Shown here: one piece after another, positions 15,754 to 25,579 of the stretch
How positions within the stretch are numbered: the stretch's first letter is position 1
Layout of the letters: each line of letters opens with the position of its first letter
Assembly: GCF_018780585.1 (NCBI RefSeq)
Contig: NZ_JADMJL010000021.1
Coordinates: 62,001 to 126,000, forward strand
Reading direction: 5' to 3'
Length of the DNA stretch: 64,000 nt
From: Methyloversatilis discipulorum
GTDB lineage: Bacteria > Pseudomonadota > Gammaproteobacteria > Burkholderiales > Rhodocyclaceae
Translations under genes and position numbers: made by a program
The notes under the pieces: model-generated
Databases searched by the model: none
Told to the model about the DNA's origin: nothing
Seen by the model: only the letters and a program-made list of their open reading frames with translations

Positions 15754-18700
15754 ATGGAATCCGCTACCGCGCTCATCGATTTGCAAGCTTCGCGCGACCC
15801 TACCCGACTGCGCGAAATCCCGTACAACTACACCTCGCTGTCCGACCGCGAAATCGTCATCCGGTTGCTCGGCGCCCGCATGTGGGACACCTTGTCCAGC
15901 CTGCGCGACGAGCGCATGACCGGCCGTTCGGCACGCATGCTCTACGAAGTGCTGGGCGACATCTGGGTCGTTCAGCGCAATCCCTATCTCGAAGACGATC
16001 TGCTCGACAACCCGAAGCGCCAGGACGCGCTGGTCGGTGCGATGCACCATCGACTGCGCGAGATCGAACAGCGCCGCCAGCCGGGCGGTGATGCCGCATC
16101 GCAGGAGCGTGATCGCAAGGTGGGCGAACTGCTGGCTGCCGCGCGCAACGCGGTCGATGCCTTCGCCGCCGGCTTCGGTGAGACCCGCAAGCTGCGCAGT
16201 CGTATCCGCAAGGTGCTCGGCCGCCACACGCGCGAAGCCAATATCGCCTTCGACGGTCTGGCCCGTGTATCGCACGTGACGGATGCCACCGACTGGCGCG
16301 TCGAATATCCGCTGGTCGTGCTCTACCCGGACACCGAGGACGAGATCGCGCCGCTGGTGCGCGGCTGCATCGAGCTCGGCCTCACCATCGTGCCGCGCGG
16401 TGGCGGCACCGGCTACACCGGTTCCGCCGTGCCGCTGTCGGCCAAGTCAGCAGTCATCAACACCGAAAAGCTGATCGATCTGGGCGCCGTCGAGCCCATG
16501 GTGCTGCCGGGTCTGTCCGAGCCCTACGCGACGATACGCACCGGCGCCGGCGTGGTCACCCGCCGCGTCATGGATGCCGCCGAGAACGCCGGCCTGGTGT
16601 TCGCCTGCGACCCGACCTCGGCCGACGCCTCCTGTGTCGGCGGCAACATCGCCACCAACGCCGGCGGCAAGAAGGCCGTACTGTGGGGCACGGCGCTCGA
16701 CAATCTGGCGAGCTGGCGCATGGTGGACGCCGATGGCTGGCCGATGGAAATCACGCGGCTGGACCACAACCTCGGCAAGATCCACGACGCGCCCGTCGTG
16801 CGCTTTGCTATCCAGCGTTTCGAAACCGACGGCCGCACGCCACGGGGCGAAGCCGACATCCTCGAAGTGCCGGGTGCGCGCTTCCGCAAGGAAGGTCTGG
16901 GCAAGGACGTCACCGACAAATTCCTCGCCGGCCTGCCCGGCGTGCAGAAGGAAGGCTGCGACGGCCTGATCACCAGCGCGCGCTGGATCCTGCACAAGCT
17001 GCCGCCGGTCACCCGCACGGTCTGCCTCGAATTCTTCGGCCAGGTACGCGAGGCGGTGCCGGCCATCGTCGAGATCAAGGACTACCTGGACGGTCTTCCC
17101 AAGTCAGGCAATGCACGCGTGCTGCTGGCCGGTCTCGAACATCTCGACGAACGTTACGTGCGCGCGGTCGGCTACGCCACCAAGGCGCGCCGCCACGGCC
17201 GGCCGAAGATGGTGCTGATCGGCGACATCGTCGGCGACGACGAAACGACGGTGATGGCCGCAGCGTCCGAAGTCGTTCGCCTGTGCAACCAGCGCGGCGC
17301 CGAAGGCTTCATCGCCGTATCGGCCGAGTCGCGCAAGACCTTCTGGCTGGACCGCGCCCGCACCGCCGCCATCGCCCGCCACACCAACGCATTCAAGATC
17401 AACGAGGACGTGGTCATTCCGCTGCCGCGCATGGGCGACTACTGCGACGGCATCGAACGCATCAACATCGAACTGTCGATCGCCAGCAAGCTGCGCCTGT
17501 GCGATGCGCTGGTCGACTTCCTGCGCGGCGAACTGCCGCTGCATGCCGGCGACGCCAATGTCGATGCCGACGAACTGATCGGCGACCGCCGCACCCAGGC
17601 GCTGCAGCAGGTGGCCGCGGTACGCGGTCGCTGGCAGTGGCTGCTGGACAATCTCGACATGCCGCTGGCGCGCGCCGAACCGCTGCTGATGTCGATCGGC
17701 GTAGAGATGGGACCGCTGCTCAACCGCGCCGAAAAGCCGACCCTGTTCCACCGGCTGCAGGACTATTCGGTGCGCGTGTCGTGGAAGCGCGAACTGAAGC
17801 CGCTGCTGGACGAGATCTTCGACGGCGCGATGTACCGGCCGGTGCTCGACCGTGTCGAAATCATCCGCAAGGAAGTGCTGCGCGGCCGCGTATTCGTCGC
17901 GCTGCACATGCACGCCGGCGACGGCAACGTGCATACCAACATCCCGGTGAATTCGGACAACTACGGCATGCTGCAGGAAGCCAATGCCGCGGTGGCCCGC
18001 ATCATGGCGCTGGCGCGTTCGCTTGGCGGCGTCATTTCCGGCGAGCACGGCATCGGCATCACCAAGCTCGAATTCCTGACGCCGGAGGAGCTTGCACCCT
18101 TCATCGACTACAAGCAGCGGGTCGATCCGGACGGCCACTTCAACGCCGGCAAGCTGCTGCCCGGCGGCGATCTGTCGCGCGCCTACACGCCCTCCTTCTC
18201 GCTGCTGGGCACCGAGTCGCTGATCATGGAAATGAGCGACATCGGCCAGATCGCGACCTCGATCAAGGACTGTCTGCGCTGCGGCAAGTGCAAGCCGGTG
18301 TGCTCGACCCACGTGCCGCGAGCCAACCTGCTCTATTCGCCGCGCAACAAGATCCTCGCCACCTCGCTGCTGATCGAGGCCTTCCTGTATGAGGAGCAGA
18401 CGCGACGCGGCGTGTCGCTGCGCCACTTCGACGAATTCGGCGACGTGGCCGACCACTGCACCGTATGCCATCGCTGCGAGAAGCCCTGTCCGGTGGACAT
18501 CGACTTCGGCGACGTATCGATCGCCATGCGCAATGCACTGCGCAAGCAGGGCAAGCGCAAGTTCAACCCGGGCACGGCCGCGTCGATGGCCTTCCTGAAC
18601 GCGACCGATCCGGCCACCATCAAGACATTGCGCGTGGCCATGATGGGCGTGGGCTACAAGGCGCAGCGGCTGGGGCATCGCGTGGGCAAGGCACTCGGCC

Positions 18701-19689
18701 TGGTCGACCGCCAGACCAAGGCGCCGCCGCCGACACTGGGCAAGCCCACCATCAAGGCGCAGGTGATCCACTTCATCAACAAGCCGATGCCGGGCAACCT
18801 GCCGAAGCGCACCTCGCGCGCGATGCTGGACATCGAGGACGCCGCCATCGTGCCGGTCATCCGCGACCCGAAGCGCGCGTCCGAAGACCAGGAAGCGGTG
18901 TTCTACTTCCCCGGCTGCGGGTCCGAGCGGCTGTTCTCGCAGGTCGGTCTGGCCACCCAGGCCATGCTCTACCACGTCGGCGCGCAGACCGTGCTGCCGC
19001 CCGGCTACCTGTGCTGCGGCTATCCGCAGACCGCCGGCGGCAACGCGGAAAAGGGACAGCAGATCAGCACCTCGAACCGCGTGCTGTTCCACCGTGTCGC
19101 TAACACGCTGAACTATCTCGACATCAAGACCGTGATCGTGTCCTGCGGCACCTGCATGGACCAGCTGCAGCAGTACGAATTCGACAAGATCTTCCCCGGC
19201 TGCCGGCTGCTCGACATCCACGAGTACCTGATGGAAAAGGGCGTCAAGCTCGAAGGCGTGCAGGGCGTGCGCTACATGTATCACGACCCCTGCCACACGC
19301 CGATGAAGACGCACGCGCCGCTGAAGGTGGTGAATCAGCTGGTCGGCACGGCCGACGGCACGAAGGTGGCGCTGAATGATCGCTGCTGCGGCGAGAGCGG
19401 CACGCTGGCGGTCAGCCGGCCGGACATTTCGACCCAGGTGCGCTTCCGCAAGGAAGAGGAAATGCGCAAGGGCGCGGACGTGCTGCGCGCCGACGGTTTT
19501 GCCGGCGAGGTGAAGATACTGACCTCCTGCCCGTCCTGTCTGCAGGGCCTGTCGCGCTACGACAACGACAGCAGCACCCAGGCCGACTACATCGTGGTCG
19601 AGATGGCGCGCCACCTGCTCGGCGAGGACTGGGCCGCCCGCTACGTCGAGCAGGCCAACGCCGGCGGCATCGAGCGCGTGCTGCTTTGA
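15754..19689 (+). CDS. Fused FAD-linked oxidase / Fe-S oxidoreductase (DUF3683 type, GlcD-GlcF-like)
   Basis: A 1311-residue fusion. Residues 1-170 are the DUF3683-type N-terminal region. About 180-410 is a PCMH-type FAD-binding domain ([16 protein letters not shown] near 214, then [13 protein letters not shown] near 295). An FAD-oxidase C-terminal domain follows to about 800, with [14 protein letters not shown] and GEHGIG. Then comes a two-cluster ferredoxin module, [11 protein letters not shown] at about 840 and [12 protein letters not shown] at about 901, and a CCG-type heterodisulfide-reductase-like region with [10 protein letters not shown] (about 1086) and CCGESG (about 1210). It joins in one chain the functions split in GlcD and GlcF, suggesting oxidation of a 2-hydroxyacid such as D-lactate or glycolate with electrons passed to the respiratory chain. 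The substrate is not proven. ATG 15754 was preferred to two in-frame TTGs just upstream. Confidence 0.85.
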   Translation: MESATALIDLQASRDPTRLREIPYNYTSLSDREIVIRLLGARMWDTLSSLRDERMTGRSARMLYEVLGDIWVVQRNPYLEDDLLDNPKRQDALVGAMHHRLREIEQRRQPGGDAASQERDRKVGELLAAARNAVDAFAAGFGETRKLRSRIRKVLGRHTREANIAFDGLARVSHVTDATDWRVEYPLVVLYPDTEDEIAPLVRGCIELGLTIVPRGGGTGYTGSAVPLSAKSAVINTEKLIDLGAVEPMVLPGLSEPYATIRTGAGVVTRRVMDAAENAGLVFACDPTSADASCVGGNIATNAGGKKAVLWGTALDNLASWRMVDADGWPMEITRLDHNLGKIHDAPVVRFAIQRFETDGRTPRGEADILEVPGARFRKEGLGKDVTDKFLAGLPGVQKEGCDGLITSARWILHKLPPVTRTVCLEFFGQVREAVPAIVEIKDYLDGLPKSGNARVLLAGLEHLDERYVRAVGYATKARRHGRPKMVLIGDIVGDDETTVMAAASEVVRLCNQRGAEGFIAVSAESRKTFWLDRARTAAIARHTNAFKINEDVVIPLPRMGDYCDGIERINIELSIASKLRLCDALVDFLRGELPLHAGDANVDADELIGDRRTQALQQVAAVRGRWQWLLDNLDMPLARAEPLLMSIGVEMGPLLNRAEKPTLFHRLQDYSVRVSWKRELKPLLDEIFDGAMYRPVLDRVEIIRKEVLRGRVFVALHMHAGDGNVHTNIPVNSDNYGMLQEANAAVARIMALARSLGGVISGEHGIGITKLEFLTPEELAPFIDYKQRVDPDGHFNAGKLLPGGDLSRAYTPSFSLLGTESLIMEMSDIGQIATSIKDCLRCGKCKPVCSTHVPRANLLYSPRNKILATSLLIEAFLYEEQTRRGVSLRHFDEFGDVADHCTVCHRCEKPCPVDIDFGDVSIAMRNALRKQGKRKFNPGTAASMAFLNATDPATIKTLRVAMMGVGYKAQRLGHRVGKALGLVDRQTKAPPPTLGKPTIKAQVIHFINKPMPGNLPKRTSRAMLDIEDAAIVPVIRDPKRASEDQEAVFYFPGCGSERLFSQVGLATQAMLYHVGAQTVLPPGYLCCGYPQTAGGNAEKGQQISTSNRVLFHRVANTLNYLDIKTVIVSCGTCMDQLQQYEFDKIFPGCRLLDIHEYLMEKGVKLEGVQGVRYMYHDPCHTPMKTHAPLKVVNQLVGTADGTKVALNDRCCGESGTLAVSRPDISTQVRFRKEEEMRKGADVLRADGFAGEVKILTSCPSCLQGLSRYDNDSSTQADYIVVEMARHLLGEDWAARYVEQANAGGIERVLL

Positions 19690-19707
19690 AGCGTCGCGGG
19701 GGCGCGG

Positions 19708-20259
19708 TCAGCGGCGCTGTGCCGCGGCCGCGCCGTCGCGCAGCTCCTGCATGAAGTTCTCCAGCACCCGCTCCTCGTTCGCCACACCGGGTGCGACTTC
19801 GAGGCGCATCGTGCCGTTGCCGGCCGAGCGCTGATCGCGCGCACAGACCACGGTCGCCAGCTGCGTGCCGAAGCGCTCGCTGCGCCCTTCCTGCTGCAGG
19901 TAGCGGTTCTGCACGCGGTAGGCGTCGCGCTCCGAGCGCAGCGTCGCATTGCAGTCGTGCTGGTACAGCGCACCTTTCTGCCGTGCCTCGAGCACGTGCA
20001 CGAACTCGTGCACCAGGAAGGAATTGTCGGTCGGGTCCTGCAGGTCGAGATCGGCGCGTATCAGTATCTGCTCACGGTCGTGGTCGTACAGCGCAACCAG
20101 CTTGTCGCACTCGCGCGGATCGTCCGGACAGGCTTCCTCGACCAGTGCAGCCGGCGCCATCATGCGCAGCGTCGGCAGTTCGGACAGCGGCAGTTCGGGA
20201 TAGCCCGACAGCGCAGCGGCGGCGCTGAACAGATAGGACAGCAGGACGGTGTCGGCCAT
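19708..20259 (-). CDS. Putative zinc metallopeptidase-like protein (HEFVH)
   Basis: A 183-residue protein with a hydrophobic N-terminus (VLLSYLFSAAAALSGY) that may be a signal peptide. It contains the zincin motif HEFVH at residues 84-88 inside NSFLVHEFVHVLEARQKG. Three cysteines follow or precede it (residues 44, 51 and later DCNATL, VVCARD). The region after the motif is Arg/Glu-rich (SERDAYRVQNRYLQQEGRSE), typical of short zincin-like proteins where a downstream Glu completes the site. A GGGAG site precedes the ATG at 20259. It is convergent with the preceding gene, with 18 bases between the ends. Substrate and true protease activity are unknown. Confidence 0.6.
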   Translation of the reverse strand: MADTVLLSYLFSAAAALSGYPELPLSELPTLRMMAPAALVEEACPDDPRECDKLVALYDHDREQILIRADLDLQDPTDNSFLVHEFVHVLEARQKGALYQHDCNATLRSERDAYRVQNRYLQQEGRSERFGTQLATVVCARDQRSAGNGTMRLEVAPGVANEERVLENFMQELRDGAAAAQRR

Positions 20260-20433
20260 GGCGGCGCTCCCTTGCGCGATGCGGTGTGGTCGGGGGCTTC
20301 GACACCGCAGGCGCCAGATATTTCCGCACAGGTTTGCGCAGAACTCGGGCACGCTGCCCGTGTCCCATCGCGAGCCCGGTGCCAGAATGCGCCGGCCGCA
20401 GCGTCCCCGCAAGCCGTCCGACCGGAGCCCGAC

Positions 20434-20895
20434 ATGTCCATTGCACCGCGCCTCTGCGCCAGTCTGATCGCCACTTCACTGTTTGCCTGCAGCGGTGCAT
20501 TTGCCGTACCGGCCGATTCCGCCCAGCCCGGCGTGAGCGCGGCGTCGCCGCGTCTTGCCGGCAGCTGGAGCTGGACCGACCCGCAGCAGTGCAGCGAAAC
20601 CTACGAGTACGCCGCCGACGGCAGCGGCCGCGTCAGCAGCGGCGACGAGCGCGCCGAAATGGCCTACATCTTCGATCCGGTGCCACTGAAGGACGGCTTC
20701 TACCGGCTGCAGGCGACCATCACCAAGGACAACGGCGGGCGCGACTGCGCCGGTGCCGCCAGCGACGACACCAACGAGCGCTACACCGTCTATCTGAAAT
20801 TCCACCCCGATGGCGACCAGCACATCGTCTGCATGGAACCGGAACTGAAGCACTGTTTCGGTCCGCTGCGCCGCAAGGCGGCAAACGGAATCTGA
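20434..20895 (+). CDS. Secreted four-cysteine protein, copy 1 of a tandem pair
   Basis: A 153-residue exported protein with a signal peptide ending near GAFA-VPAD (about residue 25). The mature domain begins LAGSWSWTDPQQCSETYEY and continues GSGRVSSGDE, a lipocalin/META-like beta pattern in which Gly-Ser-Trp starts a barrel. Four Cys (QQC, RDC, IVC, KHC) are all conserved in the neighbouring paralogue, so two disulfides are likely. It lies 46 bases before copy 2. I do not recognise a named family. Confidence 0.7.
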   Translation: MSIAPRLCASLIATSLFACSGAFAVPADSAQPGVSAASPRLAGSWSWTDPQQCSETYEYAADGSGRVSSGDERAEMAYIFDPVPLKDGFYRLQATITKDNGGRDCAGAASDDTNERYTVYLKFHPDGDQHIVCMEPELKHCFGPLRRKAANGI

Positions 20896-20941
20896 CGCAG
20901 CGGCCTACAATCGAAACATGTCGCGCTCTGCGGAGGCCGTC

Positions 20942-21403
20942 ATGCACATCCATCGATTCAAGCAGGCCTGTACCTCTCTGCTGCTCGGCGCGGCGCTGCT
21001 CGCGGCGTCGGCCTCGCAGGCCGCGCGCATCGAAACGGCCGGCCCGCTCGCCGCACCACAGATCGTCGGGCTGTGGAGCTGGACCGACGAGTCGCAGTGC
21101 GTCGAAAGCTACGAATATCGCAGCGACGGCACCGGCCGCGTCAGCAGCGGCAACGAGCAGACCGACGTGAGCTATGTGTTTTCCAGCGTGCCGGTCGCCG
21201 ACGACTTTTTCGAACTGAACGTGACCATCCGGCACAACTCCGGCGGCAAGGACTGTCTCGGGCAGAACGCCGACGACTCGGGCGAAACCTACCGGGTGTT
21301 CGTGCATTTCCGCCAGGGCGAGGACAGTCACCTCGTGTGCTACCGCCCCGACGTGACGCAGTGCTTCGGCCCGCTCTACCGGCAGGCCCTGCCCCGCTTC
21401 TGA
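20942..21403 (+). CDS. Secreted four-cysteine protein, copy 2 of a tandem pair
   Basis: A 153-residue exported protein, the same length as copy 1 and clearly homologous (IVGLWSWTDESQC, YEYRSDGTGRVSSGNE, GKDC, LVCYRPD, QCFGPLYR). The ATG at 20942 has a GGAGG site six bases upstream, preferred over an in-frame ATG at 20918. The signal peptide ends near SQA-ARIE. The two copies keep all four Cys and the Trp-Ser-Trp start but have diverged in the loops, so this is an old duplication. The META lipoprotein gene follows after one base, suggesting one operon of three envelope proteins. Confidence 0.7.
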   Translation: MHIHRFKQACTSLLLGAALLAASASQAARIETAGPLAAPQIVGLWSWTDESQCVESYEYRSDGTGRVSSGNEQTDVSYVFSSVPVADDFFELNVTIRHNSGGKDCLGQNADDSGETYRVFVHFRQGEDSHLVCYRPDVTQCFGPLYRQALPRF

Positions 21404-21404
21404 C

Positions 21405-21800
21405 ATGAGCACGCGCCTCGCATCGCTGCTGGGCGTTCTGCTGCTTGCGGCCTGCACCACCTACGGCGGCGGCGGACCGCCGGATGGGCGCTGGCAGATC
21501 CGCGAGGTCGGCACGACGACAGTACCGGACGACGTCGACGCTCACATCGAATTCCTGCCCGAGGGCCGGCTCGCCGGGCGCGCGGGCTGCAACCGCTACA
21601 CCGGAAGCTGGGCCCGCCAGGGCCACGACCTGCGCTTCGGCCGCATCGCCGCCACCCGCATGGCCTGCGCCGGCGCGGCGATGGACATCGAGAACCGGCT
21701 GTTCGAAATGATGGACAAGGTGGTGCGTCAGGACAGACCGGACGCGCGCACGCTGATCATGGTCACCGGCGACGGCCGGCGCATCGTCGCGACGCGCTGA
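21405..21800 (+). CDS. META-domain lipoprotein (HslJ-like)
   Basis: A 131-residue lipoprotein: a lipobox LLAAC with the acylated Cys at residue 17, a Gly-rich linker, then a META domain. The domain shows DGRWQIREVG at the start, HIEFLPEGRLAGRAGCNRYTGSW in the middle, and RMACAGAAMDIENRLFEMM, which is the family's usual MACA...E...F signature. META domains occur in HslJ, a heat-inducible outer-membrane protein linked to novobiocin resistance. It sits one base after the second four-cysteine gene. Confidence 0.82.
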   Translation: MSTRLASLLGVLLLAACTTYGGGGPPDGRWQIREVGTTTVPDDVDAHIEFLPEGRLAGRAGCNRYTGSWARQGHDLRFGRIAATRMACAGAAMDIENRLFEMMDKVVRQDRPDARTLIMVTGDGRRIVATR

Positions 21801-21810
21801 CCGACGTCGC

Positions 21811-22485
21811 TCAGCGCAGCAGCGACTCGACGCGCGCCAGTTCTTCCGGCGTCGCCAGCAGGCGCACGACCTCGCGCAGATCGGCCTGATCGATAAAATG
21901 CGACGCCCGGCTGGCGACGATCTCGCGGCGCACGACGCCGCCGAAACCGATCACCAGCGCACCGGCTTCAGCCGCTTCGAGATCGGTGATGCCATCACCG
22001 ACCATCACCACGCGTTCGGCACCGGCGCCAACCCGGCGCACGATTTCCGCCTTGCCACCACTGCGCGCCAGCGGAGATTCCGGGTCGAAGCCGGCGTAGT
22101 GGCCATTCGCGTCGAACCTCAGGTCGACGGCGTGCACGCGCTCGTCCGGCACGCCGAGAAAGCGCGCGATGGCCAGCACCGCCTGGCGGATGCCGCCGCT
22201 CACCACGTGCACCTGCCAGCCCAGCGCGCCGAGTGCGGCGATCGCCTCGGCAGCGCCCTCGACACGCGTCTCGATATATTGGCGGCCGACCGCGTCGATG
22301 GTCGACGCGTCGGGCTTGATCAGGTCCAGCCGCGCCGCATAGGCCTCTTCCAGCTTAAGGCGGCCTTCCATCGCAGCATTGGTCAGCGGTACCACCTGAT
22401 CGACCACGCCGGCCTGTTCGGCCAGCACGTCGATGCCTTCAATCGTCGACAGCGTGCTGTCGCAGTCGAACAGGATGGCGCGCAT
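21811..22485 (-). CDS. serB: Phosphoserine phosphatase SerB-like (HAD family)
   Basis: A 224-residue HAD phosphatase. The catalytic motif I is DCDST at residues 7-11 in the form typical of phosphoserine phosphatases, with a nearby Glu (IEGIDVLAEQAG). Motif II is VVSGGIRQ, then Lys in GGKAEIVRR, then motif IV GDGITDLEAA. It is a single-domain SerB without an ACT domain. The ATG overlaps the serC stop (TGATG), though a GTG three bases upstream is also possible. With SerC it makes serine from 3-phosphoglycerate derivatives. Confidence 0.88.
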   Translation of the reverse strand: MRAILFDCDSTLSTIEGIDVLAEQAGVVDQVVPLTNAAMEGRLKLEEAYAARLDLIKPDASTIDAVGRQYIETRVEGAAEAIAALGALGWQVHVVSGGIRQAVLAIARFLGVPDERVHAVDLRFDANGHYAGFDPESPLARSGGKAEIVRRVGAGAERVVMVGDGITDLEAAEAGALVIGFGGVVRREIVASRASHFIDQADLREVVRLLATPEELARVESLLR

Positions 22486-23651
22486 CACCGGCTCATCTCC
22501 TGCTTAACCGTGGCGTAGCCCCAGTCCAGCCAGGGCGTCAGCGCCGCAACGTCGGCGGTATCGACAGTCGCGCCACACCAGATGCGCAGGCCCGGCGGCG
22601 CGTCGCGGTAGGCGGAAATGTCGAAGGCCGCGTCTTCCGCCTCCAGCAGCGCGCACAGACGCTGCACGATGGCCCAGCGCGCCTCCAGCGACTGCGCCTC
22701 GAACCACGGGTCGGTGATCTTCAGGCAGACCGAGGTGTGCGAGCGCACGTCCTCGCGGTCGGCCAGGAAGTCGACCCAGCCGGTCTTCGCCACCCAGCTT
22801 TCGAGCACCGCGAAACTGGCCTTGCTGCGCGCGATCAAGGCAGGCAGACCGCCGATCTCCTGGGCCCAGCGCAGCACGTCGATCTGGTCCTCGACGCACA
22901 GCATGGACGGCGTGTTGATGGTATTGCCCTCGAACAGGTCTTCGGTGAGCTTGCCCTTGTTCATCAGGCGGAACACCTTCGGAATCGGCCAGGCCGGCGT
23001 GTGGCGGTACAGCCGCTCGACCGCGCGCGGGCTCAGTACGATCATGCCGTGCGCCGCCTCACCGCCCAGCACCTTCTGCCAGGACCAGGTGGTCACATCC
23101 AGCTTGTGCCACGGCAGTTCCATCGCGAAGGCAGCCGACGTCGCGTCGCAGATCGACAGGCCGGCGCGGTCATCGGCGATCCAGTCGCCGTCCGGCACGC
23201 GCACGCCGCCCGAGGTACCGTTCCAGGTGAATACGACGTCGCGGTCCCAACTCACCGCCGACAGATCCGGCAGGCTGCCGTAGGGCGCGACCACCAGGCG
23301 TGCATTGGCAAGCTTCAGCACCGGGCCGACGTCGGTCACCCAGTTGGCACCGAAGGCTTCCCACGCGAGGCAATCGACCTCGCGCTCACCGAGCAGCGTC
23401 CACAGTGCCATTTCGACCGCGCCGGTATCCGAACCCGGCACGATGGCGATGCGATAGTCGTCCGGAATGCCGAGCACCTCGCGGCTGCGGACGATGACCT
23501 CCTTCAGCTTGGCCAGACCGTCCTTGGCGCGGTGCGAACGGCTGATGAAGGCGTCCTTGAGCACGTCCAGCGTCCAGCCCGGACGCTTCACGCAGGGGCC
23601 GGAAGAAAAATACGGGCGGGCCGGACGGGTTTCGGGCTTGGCGACAGTCAT
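22485..23651 (-). CDS. serC: Phosphoserine aminotransferase SerC
   Basis: A 388-residue PLP aminotransferase of the SerC family, in the form found in Methanosarcina and alphaproteobacteria rather than the E. coli form. Landmarks are FSSGPCVKRPGW at the N-terminus, PGSDTGAVEMALW near residue 72, and the PLP-lysine segment TTWSWQKVLGGEAAHGM near residue 190. It converts 3-phosphohydroxypyruvate and glutamate to phosphoserine. It is coupled to serB by a stop/start overlap and lies 87 bases after the fhc companion gene on the same strand, so it may be part of a fhcBADC-serCB transcript. Confidence 0.9.
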   Translation of the reverse strand: MTVAKPETRPARPYFSSGPCVKRPGWTLDVLKDAFISRSHRAKDGLAKLKEVIVRSREVLGIPDDYRIAIVPGSDTGAVEMALWTLLGEREVDCLAWEAFGANWVTDVGPVLKLANARLVVAPYGSLPDLSAVSWDRDVVFTWNGTSGGVRVPDGDWIADDRAGLSICDATSAAFAMELPWHKLDVTTWSWQKVLGGEAAHGMIVLSPRAVERLYRHTPAWPIPKVFRLMNKGKLTEDLFEGNTINTPSMLCVEDQIDVLRWAQEIGGLPALIARSKASFAVLESWVAKTGWVDFLADREDVRSHTSVCLKITDPWFEAQSLEARWAIVQRLCALLEAEDAAFDISAYRDAPPGLRIWCGATVDTADVAALTPWLDWGYATVKQEMSR

Positions 23652-23738
23652 GGCGCAATACGGGGGATGCAGGGAAAGCGGGCGAGTATAGCCGCCGCCG
23701 CATTGCGGCGCAGCAGCGCGCGCCGCCGGCTGTGCCGT

Positions 23739-24767
23739 TCAGTTCGCCGCGGCGAGCGGCAGGTTCAGCAGCAGGTTCTGCGGCTTCATCTGCACCAGAC
23801 CCGCTTCGTCCATCGCCAGCGCCATCCAGACCGGACGCGCTTCGCCGTCGCGGCGCAGTTCGGCGCGCATCTCCTGCGGGTCGACGAAATCGAGGCGGAA
23901 CAGCGCAATGATGCGGGCCATGCGGTCGGGCGCCAGTTCGCCGCCCTCGTACAGCGTGTTCAGCAGGTCCATCGCCTCGCGATCGAGGCCGATGTGCCAG
24001 GCCCAGCGATCGTCGTGGATGTCCTTCTGCGGTGCGATGCGGACCGCGCAGCCGTAGAAATGCGCGATCCAGCGCTCCATCACGCGGCACAGCGCATCCA
24101 GCCCGGGCTGGCCGACGTTCAGCGGCAGCACGGCGCGACGCCCCACCCTTGCGTACAGATCGGCGGCGTTGGCCGGATCGAGCACGTCGAGATTCGCAGC
24201 CCGCGGCGCGGCACCCGCCTGCAGGATGAGGCGGCCGATATTGCCGAAGCCGCCTGTTTCGGCGTAGTCGCCGAGCACTTCGGCGTCGGCCATCAGCACG
24301 CGGCCGGACTGTGGCGTCGCGCGCTGATTGCGGAAGAACAGTTCCGCGGCGCGCCACATCAGCGGGTCGTCGCAGTCCTCCAGCAGCGCGTGCAGGATTA
24401 TTTCGGTGAGTTGCGGCACGAACAGCGGCGCGATGCCGGACAGGCCGTCGAGGAACAGCTCCAGCCAGGCCGATTCGAGATCCGGCTGCGCCAGCACACG
24501 GTCGCGGAAGGCGACGTAGGCGAACCAGTTGTCGCGCGCGTCCTCGTCCTTGATGGCGGCGATCTCACCGTGTTCGACGATGCGCGCAGGCGCGGCGTCG
24601 AGCGATGCCACCAGCGCACGTTCCGCGACGCAGCTGTCGTCGACGAGCGCCAGTTCGGGGCGCGACATCCAGCAGCGCAGCAGCGCTTCGGTCACGAGCA
24701 GGCGGCCGGCCGCGTTGCGCCCGACCAGCGGATGCAGCGATTCCGGCCACCAGCGATGCGTCGTCAA
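23739..24767 (-). CDS. Conserved companion of the formyltransferase/hydrolase genes (DUF6352-like)
   Basis: A 342-residue, mostly alpha-helical cytoplasmic protein without signal peptide or transmembrane segments. It starts at TTG 24767, overlapping the fhcC stop (TTGA), so it is translationally coupled to fhcC. From memory it matches proteins labelled DUF6352 that travel with fhc genes in methylotrophs. Segments that could be diagnostic include WWPESLHPLVGRNAAGRLLV at the N-terminus and FYGCAVRIAPQKDIHDD. The role is unknown; tight linkage suggests assembly, maturation or regulation of the Fhc complex, which is inference. Confidence 0.6.
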   Translation of the reverse strand: MTTHRWWPESLHPLVGRNAAGRLLVTEALLRCWMSRPELALVDDSCVAERALVASLDAAPARIVEHGEIAAIKDEDARDNWFAYVAFRDRVLAQPDLESAWLELFLDGLSGIAPLFVPQLTEIILHALLEDCDDPLMWRAAELFFRNQRATPQSGRVLMADAEVLGDYAETGGFGNIGRLILQAGAAPRAANLDVLDPANAADLYARVGRRAVLPLNVGQPGLDALCRVMERWIAHFYGCAVRIAPQKDIHDDRWAWHIGLDREAMDLLNTLYEGGELAPDRMARIIALFRLDFVDPQEMRAELRRDGEARPVWMALAMDEAGLVQMKPQNLLLNLPLAAAN

Positions 24768-25579
24768 GCGCGGACCAGCAGTTCGCCGCGGCCGACCACG
24801 CCCATGTCGCCCATGTAGCGGCGGACCGTGCAGGCACTGGCATCCAGGGCACCGAACGCCCCCGGCAGACCTTTCCAGCTCGCGTAGAGCAGGCTGAGGA
24901 AGCCGAGACGGTGCGGACCGCAATCGACCATGCCCGGCAGCATCTGCGTCGGCAGGCTGTTCACGATCAGCGTGCCGCGCTTCATCAGGTAGCCCGGGTA
25001 GGCGCCGACCGTGCCAGCCACCGCGATGGTGCCGGCGATCATGCGCGCGCCGCAGTAGTCGCCCGCGTTGCCGCTGACCAGGATCTGGCCGCGGCGCATG
25101 CGGTCGCCGAGGCGCTCGCCAGCGTTGCCGCCGACCAGCAGCAGACCACCGGCCATGCCCTTCATTTCACCTGGAATGGCGCCGCCGGCGAATTCAGCGA
25201 CGTCGCCTGCGACCTCGATGCGACCACCCTTCATGCCGGTCGCGCAGAAGGCGCCGGCGTTGCCGCTGATGGCGATGGTGCCGCCGAGCATGCCCTGACC
25301 GACGTAGGCGCCAGCATTGCCTTCGACCGTCACCCGGCCCGACTTCATGCCGGCACCGATGCGCTCGAACTTGCCGCAGTCACCGCGGAACACGAGGTCC
25401 GCCGTGTCGTCGCCTTCAAGCGTGAACACCTCGTCGACGCGTACCGTGCGCTTGCCGATCTGCAGCGTGAGCGCCGCGATGTCGGCGACCGACAGGCCGG
25501 CCAGCGCGGTCGGATTCAGGGCGCCGGCGTCGACGCGCTGGGCAGGTGCGTTGCGCAGCGTGAATACCAGCGCGCTCAT
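24764..25579 (-). CDS. fhcC: Formyltransferase/hydrolase complex subunit C
   Basis: A 271-residue subunit homologous to formylmethanofuran dehydrogenase subunit C. The C-terminal two-thirds is a beta-helix built from repeats such as VTVEGNAGAYVGQGMLGG, IAISGNAGAFCATGMKGG and ILVSGNAGDYCGARMIAG, the same repeat as in glutamate synthase's C-terminal domain. In methylotrophs FhcC is a structural scaffold within the FhcABCD complex that converts formyl-H4MPT through formyl-methanofuran to formate. Its start overlaps the fhcD stop by four bases and its stop overlaps the next gene by four. Confidence 0.93.
   Translation of the reverse strand: MSALVFTLRNAPAQRVDAGALNPTALAGLSVADIAALTLQIGKRTVRVDEVFTLEGDDTADLVFRGDCGKFERIGAGMKSGRVTVEGNAGAYVGQGMLGGTIAISGNAGAFCATGMKGGRIEVAGDVAEFAGGAIPGEMKGMAGGLLLVGGNAGERLGDRMRRGQILVSGNAGDYCGARMIAGTIAVAGTVGAYPGYLMKRGTLIVNSLPTQMLPGMVDCGPHRLGFLSLLYASWKGLPGAFGALDASACTVRRYMGDMGVVGRGELLVRA

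Noticed and set aside
17104-19614. Open frame of 836 codons antisense to the FAD/Fe-S oxidoreductase
   Set aside because: Low-complexity shadow of the real gene.
22737-24818. Open frame of 693 codons antisense to serC and the fhc companion
   Set aside because: Spans two real genes and their gap, with shadow-like composition.
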